DNA from: Chryseobacterium sp. JV274
GTDB taxonomy: Bacteria > Bacteroidota > Bacteroidia > Flavobacteriales > Weeksellaceae
Direction of reading: 5' to 3'
DNA: 64,000 bases
NCBI RefSeq assembly: GCF_903969135.1
Contig: NZ_LR824569.1
Span: 496,001-560,000 of the forward strand
The notes below the pieces were generated by a model, which had not been told where the DNA came from, did not search any database, and saw only the letters and a list, made by a program, of their open reading frames with translations. This document shows, in pieces, positions 44,044-54,592 of this stretch. Both the position numbers and the translations under genes were made by a program. Every line of letters begins with the position of its first letter. The first letter of the stretch is position 1.

Positions 44044-45282
44044 ATGGATATATTAAGATTTATAACAGCAGGAAGCGTAGATGACGGAAAAAGTACCCTT
44101 ATCGGCAGACTGCTTTACGATAGCAAAAGTATTTTACAGGATCAGTTGGAAGTCCTTGAAAAACATTCTAAAAACAAAAATGAAGATGGGGTAGACCTTG
44201 CTCTTCTAACAGATGGTTTGCGTGCAGAAAGAGAACAGGGAATCACAATTGATGTTGCCTACCGCTATTTTTCGACCGCAAAAAGGAAATTTATCATTGC
44301 TGATGCTCCCGGGCATGTGCAATATACCCGTAATATGATTACGGGAGCATCTAACTCTGACCTGATGGTTATTCTAATCGATGCACGAAAAGGAGTGATT
44401 GAACAAACCAGAAGACATTCTATCATCGCTTCTTTACTACAATTAAAGAAAGTTGCGGTAGCCATTAATAAAATGGATATGGTGGATTATTCTGAAGAAG
44501 TTTTTGAATCTATAAAATCTGAATATTCAAAAATTGCAGAAAATCTTGGATTAAACGATGTCAGTTATTTTCCTATTTCTGCACTGAAAGGAGATAATAT
44601 TGTTTCAACATCCACCAGAACAGAATGGTATGAAGGAAATTCCCTTCTGGAATATCTTGAAGAAGTAACTTTAAATGAAGAAAAGAATAATGGAAACCGT
44701 TTTCAGGTTCAGTATGTGATTCGTCCTCAGACTGAAGAACTGCATGACTACAGAGGGTATGCCGGACAAATATTAAGTGGAAAATTCACAAAAGGAGACA
44801 AAATTCATATTCTTCCGGCAGATCTGATCACTGAAATCACTAAGATTGAGATCAATGGCATTGAAAAAGAAGAAGCCTTTGAAGGTCAGCCAGCCGTTAT
44901 TCATCTTGCTCATGATGTGGATGTCAGCAGAGGAGATATTTTTGTGACAGAAGAACATATTCCTGCAGTTGAAAAAGATCTTGAAGTTCTGTTATGCTGG
45001 CTTGATCAGAAACCGTTGCAGCCAGGAAATAAATACCTTCTGCAACAAAACAGCAGACTTATAAAAGCAGTTGTAAAAGAGGTAGATTACAAAATCAATG
45101 TCAATACCCTGATTCAAGAACAGGTAGACAGCGAAATTAAACTGAATGAAATTGTAAAAGTTACGCTGCGAACAGCACAGCCTCTGGTTTACGACAGCTT
45201 TACCCATAATAAAACTACGGGCTCTGCCATTTTGGTGGATGAAACGTCCAATTCAACGGTAGCAGCCTGTATAATTCAATAG
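44044..45282 (+). CDS. cysN: Sulfate adenylyltransferase subunit 1 GTPase (CysN)
   Basis: The 412-residue GTPase drives APS formation by CysD. The G motifs are GSVDDGKSTLIGRLLYDSK (G1), DAPGHVQYTRNM (G3) and NKMD (G4), followed by EF-Tu-like barrels. The protein ends after the second barrel and lacks the CysC kinase domain fused to CysN in some bacteria, so no PAPS is made by this operon. It is preceded by a 67-base gap and followed 5 bases later by serine acetyltransferase. Confidence 0.95.
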   Translation: MDILRFITAGSVDDGKSTLIGRLLYDSKSILQDQLEVLEKHSKNKNEDGVDLALLTDGLRAEREQGITIDVAYRYFSTAKRKFIIADAPGHVQYTRNMITGASNSDLMVILIDARKGVIEQTRRHSIIASLLQLKKVAVAINKMDMVDYSEEVFESIKSEYSKIAENLGLNDVSYFPISALKGDNIVSTSTRTEWYEGNSLLEYLEEVTLNEEKNNGNRFQVQYVIRPQTEELHDYRGYAGQILSGKFTKGDKIHILPADLITEITKIEINGIEKEEAFEGQPAVIHLAHDVDVSRGDIFVTEEHIPAVEKDLEVLLCWLDQKPLQPGNKYLLQQNSRLIKAVVKEVDYKINVNTLIQEQVDSEIKLNEIVKVTLRTAQPLVYDSFTHNKTTGSAILVDETSNSTVAACIIQ

Positions 45283-45287
45283 AAAAA

Positions 45288-46118
45288 ATGGCAATTTCCG
45301 ATCATTTAACACAACGAATTCATCAGACTAAACAAAATAGTATTCATGGATTCTTTGATAAGATAAAGACAAAAAGATGGGTGAAGGATTTGTATGAAAC
45401 ACTTTTCCTTCCTCAGAATGACAATAGTGAAGACCAGCTTAAAAGAAATTTTGAAACACTGAGGGAAACTCTTTCTGAACAGATCAATACCGTAACAGGA
45501 GATCAGGACAGTACTGAAAAACAGGTTAATCACTTTTTTGAATCTCTGCCTGGCCTTTATGATCAGTTGGTTTTGGATGCAAAATCTATCGTGGAATTTG
45601 ATCCTGCAGCCGATTCTCTTGAAGAAGTATATCTGGCATATCCCGGCTTTTTCGCCACATATGTCTATCGTATTTCCCACCAGCTTTGGACTCAGGAAGT
45701 GAAAATTTTACCACGTGTCATTTCAGAGTATGCTCACAGCAAAACAGGAATTGATATTCACCCGGGAGCAGCCATTGGAAAGTCCTTTTTTATTGATCAT
45801 GGGACAGGAATTGTGATCGGAGAAACAACTGTTATCGGAAATAATGTCAAAATCTATCAGGGAGTAACCCTTGGAGCCTTAAATGTTTCCAAAGAAAAAG
45901 CCCATCAGAAAAGACACCCCAATATTGAAGATGATGTGATTATCTATTCGGGAGCCACTATTCTGGGAGGTGAAACTACGATAGGAAGAGAGAGTATTAT
46001 AGGAGGAAATGTCTGGATTACACAGGATGTTCCTGCCAATTCTCTGGTCTATCACAAAAGCGAAATAAAAATAAAGGATAATACTTCATTACCGGAATCA
46101 TTAACCTTTGTGATTTAA
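45288..46118 (+). CDS. cysE: Serine O-acetyltransferase
   Basis: The 276-residue enzyme makes O-acetylserine, the carbon acceptor for sulfide. The left-handed beta helix is visible as hexapeptide repeats (GIDIHPGAAIGKSFFIDHGTGIVIGETTVIGNNVKIYQGVTLGAL). The catalytic His lies in IDHGTG, and the short C-terminal tail resembles the EpsC type. A helical N-terminal region of about 145 residues precedes the repeats. It is embedded between cysN and cysteine synthase. Confidence 0.94.
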   Translation: MAISDHLTQRIHQTKQNSIHGFFDKIKTKRWVKDLYETLFLPQNDNSEDQLKRNFETLRETLSEQINTVTGDQDSTEKQVNHFFESLPGLYDQLVLDAKSIVEFDPAADSLEEVYLAYPGFFATYVYRISHQLWTQEVKILPRVISEYAHSKTGIDIHPGAAIGKSFFIDHGTGIVIGETTVIGNNVKIYQGVTLGALNVSKEKAHQKRHPNIEDDVIIYSGATILGGETTIGRESIIGGNVWITQDVPANSLVYHKSEIKIKDNTSLPESLTFVI

Positions 46119-46140
46119 AAAAACAAAAAAGTAAATTGAT

Positions 46141-47052
46141 ATGAGATTTCAGAACGCATTAGAAACGATTGGAAATACTCCCGTCGTAAAAATCAATACA
46201 CTATTCAATTCAGACCATGAAATCTGGATTAAACTTGAAAAAAGCAACCCTGGCGGAAGCATTAAAGACAGAATTGCATTAGCAATGATTGAAGATGCAG
46301 AAGCAAAAGGATTATTAAATAAAGACAGCACCATTATAGAACCTACCAGCGGAAATACAGGAATAGGACTCGCTTTGGTTGCTGCCGTAAAAGGATACAA
46401 ACTAGTCCTTGTAATGCCGGAAAGCATGAGTATAGAACGCCGTAAAATCATGGAAGCTTACGGAGCTGAATTCGTACTTACCCCAAGAGAAAAGGGAATG
46501 AAAGGCGCCATTGAAAAGGCTAATGAACTTGCTGAAGAAACTCCAAATTCTTGGATTCCAAGACAGTTTGATAATCCTGCCAATGTAAAAGTACATGTAG
46601 AAACTACTGCTCAGGAAATTTTAAAAGACTTCCCGGACGGGCTTGATTATATCATTACAGGAGTAGGAACGGGAGGACACATCACCGGAATTGCAAAAAC
46701 AGTAAAGGAAAAATATCCTGACGTAAAAGTGATTGCAGTAGAACCGGAATTATCTCCCGTATTGAGCGGAGGAAGTCCTGCCCCACACCCATTACAGGGA
46801 CTTGGAGCCGGTTTTGTTCCTTCTATCCTGGATATTACCCTTTTAGACGGAGTGATCAAAGTAGGCAAGGAGGAAGCCTATGAGTATGCCCTTAATGCCG
46901 CTAAAAAAGAAGGCCTTTTTGTAGGAGTTTCTACAGGAGCCGCTTTAGCAGCAATTGCAAAACATTTACCGGAAATACAATCTACCGCTAAAATCCTTAC
47001 CATCAATTACGATACCGGAGAGAGATATCTATCCGTAGAAGGACTTTTCTAA
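46141..47052 (+). CDS. cysK: Cysteine synthase (O-acetylserine sulfhydrylase)
   Basis: The 303-residue PLP enzyme joins sulfide to O-acetylserine. The PLP lysine is Lys42 in [12 protein letters not shown]; the substrate loop is [12 protein letters not shown], and the phosphate cup is [10 protein letters not shown]. The motif [18 protein letters not shown] is close to CysK, although the length also fits CysM, so the A or B type is not certain. Being in an operon with serine acetyltransferase suggests the two may form a regulatory complex, as in other bacteria. Confidence 0.93.
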   Translation: MRFQNALETIGNTPVVKINTLFNSDHEIWIKLEKSNPGGSIKDRIALAMIEDAEAKGLLNKDSTIIEPTSGNTGIGLALVAAVKGYKLVLVMPESMSIERRKIMEAYGAEFVLTPREKGMKGAIEKANELAEETPNSWIPRQFDNPANVKVHVETTAQEILKDFPDGLDYIITGVGTGGHITGIAKTVKEKYPDVKVIAVEPELSPVLSGGSPAPHPLQGLGAGFVPSILDITLLDGVIKVGKEEAYEYALNAAKKEGLFVGVSTGAALAAIAKHLPEIQSTAKILTINYDTGERYLSVEGLF

Positions 47053-47075
47053 ATCCTTAATTAACACCTACTTCA

Positions 47076-47921
47076 ATGAAAACAAATATAAAATCACCAA
47101 AGGTCTTCCTTATCGGTGCAGGGCCCGGCAACCCTGAACTGATCACTGTAAAAGCAGTAAAAGCTATCGCAGAAGCGGACGTCATTTTATGTGACCGCCT
47201 TGTAAGCCCCGAGATTCTGGAAACCTATGTCAGTAAAAACACAGAAATCATCTATGTAGGGAAAGAATGCAGTAAAAATGCTTCCACACCGCAGTCACAT
47301 ATCAATACTTTGATGGTAGAATATGCTCTTCAGAATAAGACCATTGTAAGACTGAAAGGAGGGGATGTTTCTATATTCTCCAATATCCTGGATGAATTGC
47401 AGGCTTTAAAACAGAATCATATTCCTTACGAAATCATTCCCGGAATTACGGCGGCATTGGGAGCGGCAGCGTTTGCAGGGATGCCTTTAACAGCAAGAGG
47501 ATACTCCACATCAGTACGTTTTCTGACCTATTATAAATCAGAGATTGTGAGTGAAGACTACTGGAAAGAGCTTGCTTTGACTAATGATACTCTTGTTTTC
47601 TACATGTCAAAAGGAAACCTTACCTCTCTTGTGGAAAAATTGAAACAGCTGGGGATTTCAAATGATAAAAAAATTGCAGTCATTGAGCAGGCTACAACTC
47701 CATATCAAAAGGTGTACACCTCATCGTTTGATGATTTTAATGAAAAATTCGGAGACAAAACCTTTGCATCCCCTTCATTGGTGGTGGTGGGTAAGATTGT
47801 CAATCTTCATGAAGAGTTTTCATGGCTTGAAAATGCTGAGCAGGAAGGTCTTTATTTTAAATCAGTGGAAAACGGAAGTCTAATCCCTACAACTCAAAAT
47901 TTCTTTGAATATGCTGTCTGA
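47076..47921 (+). CDS. cobA: Uroporphyrinogen-III C-methyltransferase (SUMT)
   Basis: The 281-residue SAM-dependent enzyme makes precorrin-2, the first step to siroheme. The SAM-binding segment is LIGAGPGNPELITVKAVKAI, with the usual CDRLVSPEIL and VRLKGGDVSIF motifs and PGITAALGAAAFAGMPLTARG. It is the methyltransferase part only; the dehydrogenase/ferrochelatase part is encoded at 54593. Siroheme is the cofactor of the sulfite reductase made from the same operon. It overlaps the next gene by 17 bases. Confidence 0.95.
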   Translation: MKTNIKSPKVFLIGAGPGNPELITVKAVKAIAEADVILCDRLVSPEILETYVSKNTEIIYVGKECSKNASTPQSHINTLMVEYALQNKTIVRLKGGDVSIFSNILDELQALKQNHIPYEIIPGITAALGAAAFAGMPLTARGYSTSVRFLTYYKSEIVSEDYWKELALTNDTLVFYMSKGNLTSLVEKLKQLGISNDKKIAVIEQATTPYQKVYTSSFDDFNEKFGDKTFASPSLVVVGKIVNLHEEFSWLENAEQEGLYFKSVENGSLIPTTQNFFEYAV

Positions 47922-49623
47922 AACTAAATTAAATGTATTAAAACAAATCTCCGGAGACCTCTCCAGGGATGAAGCCATCTGGGCAAGCGGATATCTTGCA
48001 GGTATTGCCGGAGGATCTTCATTGACCGCTGTACTGCCACCACAGCAAATCAATAATAACACTCAAAATGCCGTAAAGAAAATAACTCTGGCTTACGGTA
48101 CAGAAACCGGAAACAGCAAAAAACTGGCTACAGCTCTGGCAGGTATAGTCAAGAAAAAAGGACTTCAGGTAAAACTGGCTGACCTTTCCCAATACAAACC
48201 TAAAGATCTTGCGAAAGAAGAATTCTTTTTTGTAATCATCAGCACTCAGGGAGAAGGTGAGCCGCCCGCTCTCGCCAAAAAATTCTACGATTATATTTAT
48301 GAAAATGAAATTAATCTCAGTGGACTTAAATTCGGAGTACTGGCTTTGGGAGACAGCAGTTATCCTCTGTTCTGCCAAACCGGAGAAGATGTAGATTCAC
48401 GTTTTGAAATATTAGGGGCACAGCGTATTATTCCATTAAAGAAATGTGATATTGATTACGAACAGGAAGCCTCTCATTGGATAGAGCATGTATTTGAAAC
48501 AGTCAATAAAAATACTGATCAAAGTGCTGAAAATATATCAGCTCCAAAAGTTTCTGCAGGCAGAAAGAAATACCGGGGGAAAGTTTCAGCCATCATCAAT
48601 CTGAATGATATTACGTCTGAAAAAGAAACCTATCATATTGAAATTGAAACAGATGAAGCTCTTTCATATCGGCCCGGTGCCGCATTGGGAGTGATTCCTT
48701 TCAATTCAAAAGAAGTAGTACACGAAATCATTACTCTCACAGGAATAGATCCTCAAAAACAGGTAGAAACGTCGAAAGTTACAGCTGCTGTTGAAGAACT
48801 ACTTCACAAACGTCTTAACATCAGTTATTTACTTAAATCTGTAGTAGCTCAGTATGCGAAAATAACAGGACATTCGATCCCGGAAGTCAGATTAAGTCTT
48901 CTTGATCTCCTTAGAATTTATCCGGTAAAAACTGCGGATGAATTTGAAGAAATCATACAGATATTAACCCCTCAGGCACCGCGCCTGTATTCTATTTCGT
49001 CTTCTCTGGAAGCTCATGGTGATACGGAAATTCACATTACCGTTGCCAGATCAGAATTCTTTATTGACCATCAGAAACATAACGGATTATGCAGTGGTTT
49101 TCTGAGTGAATTCAAAGAAGAAGAAGATATTGAGTTTTATATCCAGGAAGCAGGACATTTTAAACTTCCGGAAGCCGATAAAGACATCATCATGATTGGT
49201 CCGGGAACTGGTATTGCTCCTTTCAGATCTTTCCTTTGGGAACGTGATGCAACTGGTGCAGAAGGAAGAAACTGGCTGTTTTTCGGGGACAGAAATTTCG
49301 TGTCAGATTTCCTTTATCAGGCTGAGCTTCAGGATTTCCTTAAAACAGGCAGTCTGACCCATTTAGATTTGGCTTTTTCCAGAGATACAGCTGAGAAAGT
49401 ATATGTTCAGCACAGGTTGGAGCAAAAAGCTCAGGAAGTATTCTACTGGCTGGAAGGCGGAGCTTCTGTATATATATGCGGAGCTAAAGAGCCGATGGGA
49501 AGAGATGTAGAACAAACACTCCTGAACATTATTCAGAAGGAAGGAAAACGAAGCAAAGAAGATGCTGTAATCTATCTGGAAGAAATGGAACTTAGCGGCA
49601 GATATGCCAAAGATGTTTATTAA
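47905..49623 (+). CDS. cysJ: Sulfite reductase flavoprotein (CysJ)
   Basis: The 572-residue diflavin reductase passes electrons from NADPH to the hemoprotein. Flavodoxin domain: ITLAYGTETGNSKKLATALA and STQGEGEPP with LGDSSYPLFC. The FAD/NADP part has APRLYSISSS, GTGIAPFRSFLWE and a C-terminal SGRYAKDVY. A short helical lead (residues 1-45) precedes the flavodoxin domain, as in CysJ. It overlaps cobA by 17 bases and precedes cysI by 42. Confidence 0.95.
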   Translation: MNMLSETKLNVLKQISGDLSRDEAIWASGYLAGIAGGSSLTAVLPPQQINNNTQNAVKKITLAYGTETGNSKKLATALAGIVKKKGLQVKLADLSQYKPKDLAKEEFFFVIISTQGEGEPPALAKKFYDYIYENEINLSGLKFGVLALGDSSYPLFCQTGEDVDSRFEILGAQRIIPLKKCDIDYEQEASHWIEHVFETVNKNTDQSAENISAPKVSAGRKKYRGKVSAIINLNDITSEKETYHIEIETDEALSYRPGAALGVIPFNSKEVVHEIITLTGIDPQKQVETSKVTAAVEELLHKRLNISYLLKSVVAQYAKITGHSIPEVRLSLLDLLRIYPVKTADEFEEIIQILTPQAPRLYSISSSLEAHGDTEIHITVARSEFFIDHQKHNGLCSGFLSEFKEEEDIEFYIQEAGHFKLPEADKDIIMIGPGTGIAPFRSFLWERDATGAEGRNWLFFGDRNFVSDFLYQAELQDFLKTGSLTHLDLAFSRDTAEKVYVQHRLEQKAQEVFYWLEGGASVYICGAKEPMGRDVEQTLLNIIQKEGKRSKEDAVIYLEEMELSGRYAKDVY

Positions 49624-49665
49624 ATGTAATTAAGCGATACTCGTAAAAAATTAAAGGAAATAATA

Positions 49666-51342
49666 ATGAATAACGATAAAGAAAATCTTTCACCGGTAGA
49701 AAGGATTAAAACCAGCAGTAACGGGCTCAGAGGATCTTTAAAAGAGAGCCTTACTGATAATTTTACCGGAGCCATCAGGGAAGATGACCAGACTCTGATC
49801 AAATTTCATGGAATGTACCAGCAGGACGACAGAGACCGAAGGGAAGAGCGTGTCTCTAAAAAACTGGAATGGCTGTATTCTTATATGATCAGATTAAGAC
49901 TTCCCGGTGGCTTTTTAACTCCGGAACAATGGGTAGGATTGAATGAAACGGCTGAAGATCATTCTACGGGAACCATTAAAGTAACCACAAGACAAACGAT
50001 TCAGCTGCATGGGATTTTAAAATCTCATTTAAGACCTACTATTCAGAGCTTCAATCTGCAGCATCTGGATTCTATTGCAGCCTGTGGAGATGTCAACAGA
50101 AATGTAACCTGTACAGCCAACCCTTCAGAATCACCCTTACAGCAGGAAGCTTACGAACTGGCTGGTAAAATAAGCGAAATGTGTCTTCCGAAGACCAAAT
50201 CTTATTACGATATCTGGATTGATGATGAACTTCTGGTAGACCGAAAAGCTGAAGAAGATCCATTATATCAGGACAGATATCTTCCAAGAAAACTGAAAAT
50301 AGGAATTGCCGTTCCCCCCAATAATGATGTGGATGTATTCATCAATGATATTGCCTTGATCGCTATTATTGAAAATAATAAAATTGTTGGCTATAATATT
50401 GCTGCCGGAGGAGGATTGGGAGCCACTCATGGAAATGAAGCGACTTATGCCCGTCTTGCATCCATTCTTGGGTTTGTGGATACGGAAGAAAAAGTATTAA
50501 AAGCTGTCTACGAAATCATCACGGTTCAAAGAGATTTCGGAAACAGAAGCGACCGAAAATTATCAAGGTTAAAATATACGATTGATAAACTGGGTATTGA
50601 TCAGTACAGAACTGAAGTGGAAAAAAGAACGGGATTCAGTTTTGAACCTGCCAGAGAATTTAAGTTTGAACAAAGAAAAGACCGCTATGGCTGGATTCAG
50701 AATCATGAAGGAAAATGGTTTTATACCGTATTTGTAGAGCATGGAAGAATTCTTAATACGGCAGAATATCCTTTAAAATCAGGATTATTAAAAATCGCAC
50801 AGACAGGAAAAGCCAATTTCCGTTTTACCTGTAACCAGAACCTTATTCTGGCTGATATTGATGAAAAAGATAAACCTGAAATTGAAAATATTTTAAAAGA
50901 ACACGGAATTTCAGAGTATACGAATGGAGCAAGTGCTCTGCGTAAAAACTCTGTTGCATGTGTTGCTTTGAATACCTGTTCATTGGCTTTGGCTGAAGCA
51001 CAGCGTTATCTGCCATCCTTGGTCACTAAAATAGAACCTATTCTAGAAAAATATGGTCTTTTGGAAGAAGATATCACGATCCGTATGACCGGCTGTCCTA
51101 ATGGCTGTGGAAGATCTCCTAATGCTGAAATCGGATTTGTGGGTACAGCCTATGGAAAATATAATCTTCACATCGGAGGAGACCGTTTAGGAATGCGACT
51201 GAATACAAAATTTAAAGAAAATATTAGTGAAGAAGAGATTCTTACCACTCTGGATGAGCTTTTCGGAATTTATGTACAGAAAAGACTTGCAGAAGAAACA
51301 TTTGGTGATTTTTCATACCGTTACTTACATACCTTAAATTAA
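49666..51342 (+). CDS. cysI: Sulfite reductase hemoprotein (CysI)
   Basis: The 558-residue enzyme reduces sulfite to sulfide by six electrons. The siroheme/[4Fe-4S] ligands are CVALNTC and TGCPNGCGRS near residues 435-485, and the anion-binding arginines are in the RQTIQLHGIL region. Two ferredoxin-like halves are present, as in CysI. It completes the reductive part of the operon. The next 370 bases contain no gene. Confidence 0.96.
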   Translation: MNNDKENLSPVERIKTSSNGLRGSLKESLTDNFTGAIREDDQTLIKFHGMYQQDDRDRREERVSKKLEWLYSYMIRLRLPGGFLTPEQWVGLNETAEDHSTGTIKVTTRQTIQLHGILKSHLRPTIQSFNLQHLDSIAACGDVNRNVTCTANPSESPLQQEAYELAGKISEMCLPKTKSYYDIWIDDELLVDRKAEEDPLYQDRYLPRKLKIGIAVPPNNDVDVFINDIALIAIIENNKIVGYNIAAGGGLGATHGNEATYARLASILGFVDTEEKVLKAVYEIITVQRDFGNRSDRKLSRLKYTIDKLGIDQYRTEVEKRTGFSFEPAREFKFEQRKDRYGWIQNHEGKWFYTVFVEHGRILNTAEYPLKSGLLKIAQTGKANFRFTCNQNLILADIDEKDKPEIENILKEHGISEYTNGASALRKNSVACVALNTCSLALAEAQRYLPSLVTKIEPILEKYGLLEEDITIRMTGCPNGCGRSPNAEIGFVGTAYGKYNLHIGGDRLGMRLNTKFKENISEEEILTTLDELFGIYVQKRLAEETFGDFSYRYLHTLN

Positions 51343-51710
51343 TTATATGGCTAGTTTTCATTATGATCTGAAAAAAAATAAAAAAACTCAACCTCTTCAT
51401 TTAGGGAGACGAATGTGTACGTGTTGTTGATTCTCAAATAACAATACATACAAAGCTGTTTCAACTTTTTTGAACCACTATGAAAAGTTAATACTACATC
51501 CTGTTATTGCGAACCAAAGGTGAAGCAATCTCAGCATTATATTAACGGCTTAAACCACCCCGTCAAAAATTCAAAGAATTTTTGCCACCCCTCCAAAAGA
51601 GGGGAATTCTAAGCCCTTCAATTGTAATACAAAACAATATTGAAAATTTTCATCATTAAAAGTAAAAAAGTTCAGACAGCTTCATTCTCAACCTAAAAAA
51701 TGAAGAAAAA
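51343..51710. other. Non-coding gap with a dispersed repeat
   Basis: This 368-base stretch inside the sulfur operon holds copy 2 of the CACCCC repeat (51551-51630). I see no gene and no clear terminator. If the operon is continuous, the downstream receptor is transcribed across the repeat. Confidence 0.6.
51551..51630 (+). repeat. Dispersed intergenic repeat, CACCCC/CACCCCTCC family, copy 2
   Basis: It begins TAAACCACCCCGTCAAAAAT, continues through CACCCCTCC and ends CTTCAATTGTAATAC. It aligns with 8106-8183 and 59187-59265, in the same orientation. Confidence 0.8.
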
Positions 51711-54587
51711 ATGAAAAACAAAAAGCAGGGAAACTTTCTACCTAAAGCAGGCATTATTGCATTTACATTTCTATTTTTTAACCTGGCAGAAGCACAACAG
51801 CAGCTTATAGAGCTTAGTGGAAGCATCAGAAATACAGGTACACGCAAAGCGTTGGATTCTGTAAAAGTACAGATCGAAAATACACAGGATACCGCATTAA
51901 CGGACCAACTGGGTAACTTTAAAATCAGAACAAGGGTTACCATTCCATTCCGGGTGGTGATTCAGAAAGATGGTTTCACAGGTCAAACCGTTGAAATACT
52001 TTCCCCCTCCAACAAAATAACGATAGGACTTAATCCACAAAATACGATTATTGATGATGTCGTCATTTCAGCCTCCAGAGTTCCGGAAAAAATATTAAAA
52101 TCACCGATAGCTATTGAGAAAATTGATATCAAAACCATCAGGGAAAGTCCAGCAGCTTCATTCTATGAAACATTGGAAAATGTAAAAGGGTTACAGCTCT
52201 TAACATCCAGTCTTACCTTAAAGATTCCTAATTCAAGAGGTTTCAACTCACCTAATAATTTCCGTTTCATGCAATTGGTAGACGGCGTAGATGTACAGTC
52301 AGCAACATTGGGAGTACCATTGGGAAATGCAATAGGCCCTACAGAACTGGATATTCAATCTATGGAAGTTACTCCCGGAGCGGCTTCAGCCCTGTACGGA
52401 ATGAATGCAATCAACGGACTGGCTAGTTTACAGACTAAAGATCCATTTACTTCTGAAGGAATAAGTCTTTACTTCCGTGGCGGAGTTAATCATGTAGACA
52501 ATGTAAATCACAAAATAAGCTCACTTGGAGAGAGTGCCATCCGCTTTGCAAAAGTATTCAATAAAAACTTTGCCGTGAAGGTGAATGCATCCTATTTCAG
52601 CGGAACCGACTGGATTTCCAATAATCTGACAGATCAGAATCCAGGATCTTTGGTTACAGCCAATCCTAATTTTGCTTTGGCAAATAATCCGGCTGAAGAC
52701 CTTTGGAATAAATACGGTGACGAAAGAAATAACCGTGTAGCTGTAAAAGTAGATTACAATGGAAAACCTACTACATTCAATGTTTCCAGAACAGGATATC
52801 TGGAGAAAGATTTGGTGAGCCCTGATGTGAAAAACATCAAGTTTGATGCAGGATTGTATTATCGTTTCGGAGATCAGTGGAGAACATCTTATGTATATCG
52901 TTATGGCTTACTGGACGGAACTTTCCAAAGAGGAAATAAAATCCGCTTACAAAATGCTACTGTTCAGAACCATAAAGTAGAATTGACAGGAAAAGAACTG
53001 ACCTTCAGAGCTTATGTATCTATAGAAAATACAGGAGATTCTTATAACCTGAAGCCTTTGGCAGACAATCTGGATCTTACCAATCTCTCCAATACCAACT
53101 GGAAAAATATATTTCAGACTTCTCTTCAGAACAACTTAAATGCAGGAGCCAATCTTAATGATGCTTTTATTCTCGCCCGTCAGGAAGCCGATAAAAACAG
53201 AGCCGTGCCCGGAACCGCAGCTTTTGAGCAGTTAAAAAACACCATTATCGGTATCAATAACTGGGATTCTGCGAATGCAGGTATTATCGGAGCTCCGGCA
53301 ACGGGAGGGGCAAAACTTGAACAGAAATCACGCTTTTATCAGGGTGAACTTACTTATGATTTCAGCAGGTTTGTGAAGATATTCAACCTTCTTGCGGGTA
53401 TAGATTACCGTTTGTACAGTATTACTCCGGATGGAAATAACTTTGTTGATTTTGATCGCCCTGTGAATGAAAGAAATATCCCTTTGGCCAATGGTACCTT
53501 TGGGAAAGATGTTATTTATCAGAAATACGGGGCTTTTGCACAGATTACCAAGCTTTTCTTTGATGATAAATTAAAAATCAATGCAGCCTTACGGATCGAC
53601 AGAAACCCGGAATTTGAAGCTAAATTGAATCCAAGGATCAGTATTGTCTATTCTCCGGTTAAAGAACATAATTTCAGAGCTTCGTTTCAGAACGGATATC
53701 GTTTTCCATCGTTATTTGAAGCCCTTTCTTTCGTGAACAACGGAAATGTAAGAAGAGTGGGAGGTCTCTCAAAAGTGAATGACGGATTGGGTTATCTGGA
53801 AAATTCTTACACCTTGACTTCCATTGATAAATTTACCTCAGCAGTGAATGCAGACGTTGATGGAGGAAAAACCCAGGCTCAGGCAGCTCAGGATAATAAA
53901 CAGCTTTTAACGGTAGCCAATCTGCAAAAATTACAACCGGAAAAGATCAATTCGTTTGAAGTAGGGTACAAGTCTACTTTTTTCAATAATAAGCTGGTGC
54001 TGGACTGGGATTTCTATTACAACATTTACGAAGGCTTCCTGGGGCAGGTAGAGGTAGCAGTTCCTAAAAACAGCCAGGTAGGAAGTAATGCCGCCGTACT
54101 TGCGATGCTGGACCGAAGCAAACAGGACCGATACAGAGTATATACCAACAGCAACAGTACCTACAAAAGCTATGGAACATCTTTGGGGATTCGCTATAAT
54201 ATTACCGGAAATTATAATATCAACACCAATGTTTCTTATAATGATCTTGCTTCCAACAATACCTCGGATCTGTTCATCACCGCATTCAACACCCCGAAAT
54301 GGATGGTGAATGTAAGTGTAGGAAACAGAGAAATTGTTAAAAATATAGGATTCACTCTTGTCGCAAGATGGCAGAGCGGTTTTGTGTGGGAAAGTCCTTT
54401 AGCATCAGGAGCAATTCCGGCTTATTACACCATTGATGCTCAGGCGACATGGAAGCTTCCGGAAATTCGTGCGAATATTAAAATCGGGGCTACCAATTTG
54501 CTGAACCGCCGTTATTTCCAGTATGCAGCAGGTCCTGAAATCGGAGGACTGTATTATCTTGCTTTTACTTATGACTTAAAACTGTAA
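51711..54587 (+). CDS. TonB-dependent receptor, sulfur-linked
   Basis: The 958-residue outer-membrane protein has a signal peptide ending near LAEAQ, a CarboxypepD-regulatory-like domain (LSGSIRNTGTRKALDSVKV), a plug (VIISASRVPEKILKSP-like start, FYETLENVKGLQLLTSS, GFNSPNNFRFMQLVDGVDVQ, ASALYGMNAINGLASLQTKD) and a barrel that ends in the usual aromatic strand (YYLAFTYDLKL). It lies between sulfite reductase and the siroheme-TSUP fusion, five bases before the latter, so it probably imports a sulfur source. The substrate is not known. Confidence 0.93.
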   Translation: MKNKKQGNFLPKAGIIAFTFLFFNLAEAQQQLIELSGSIRNTGTRKALDSVKVQIENTQDTALTDQLGNFKIRTRVTIPFRVVIQKDGFTGQTVEILSPSNKITIGLNPQNTIIDDVVISASRVPEKILKSPIAIEKIDIKTIRESPAASFYETLENVKGLQLLTSSLTLKIPNSRGFNSPNNFRFMQLVDGVDVQSATLGVPLGNAIGPTELDIQSMEVTPGAASALYGMNAINGLASLQTKDPFTSEGISLYFRGGVNHVDNVNHKISSLGESAIRFAKVFNKNFAVKVNASYFSGTDWISNNLTDQNPGSLVTANPNFALANNPAEDLWNKYGDERNNRVAVKVDYNGKPTTFNVSRTGYLEKDLVSPDVKNIKFDAGLYYRFGDQWRTSYVYRYGLLDGTFQRGNKIRLQNATVQNHKVELTGKELTFRAYVSIENTGDSYNLKPLADNLDLTNLSNTNWKNIFQTSLQNNLNAGANLNDAFILARQEADKNRAVPGTAAFEQLKNTIIGINNWDSANAGIIGAPATGGAKLEQKSRFYQGELTYDFSRFVKIFNLLAGIDYRLYSITPDGNNFVDFDRPVNERNIPLANGTFGKDVIYQKYGAFAQITKLFFDDKLKINAALRIDRNPEFEAKLNPRISIVYSPVKEHNFRASFQNGYRFPSLFEALSFVNNGNVRRVGGLSKVNDGLGYLENSYTLTSIDKFTSAVNADVDGGKTQAQAAQDNKQLLTVANLQKLQPEKINSFEVGYKSTFFNNKLVLDWDFYYNIYEGFLGQVEVAVPKNSQVGSNAAVLAMLDRSKQDRYRVYTNSNSTYKSYGTSLGIRYNITGNYNINTNVSYNDLASNNTSDLFITAFNTPKWMVNVSVGNREIVKNIGFTLVARWQSGFVWESPLASGAIPAYYTIDAQATWKLPEIRANIKIGATNLLNRRYFQYAAGPEIGGLYYLAFTYDLKL

Positions 54588-54592
54588 TCAGA

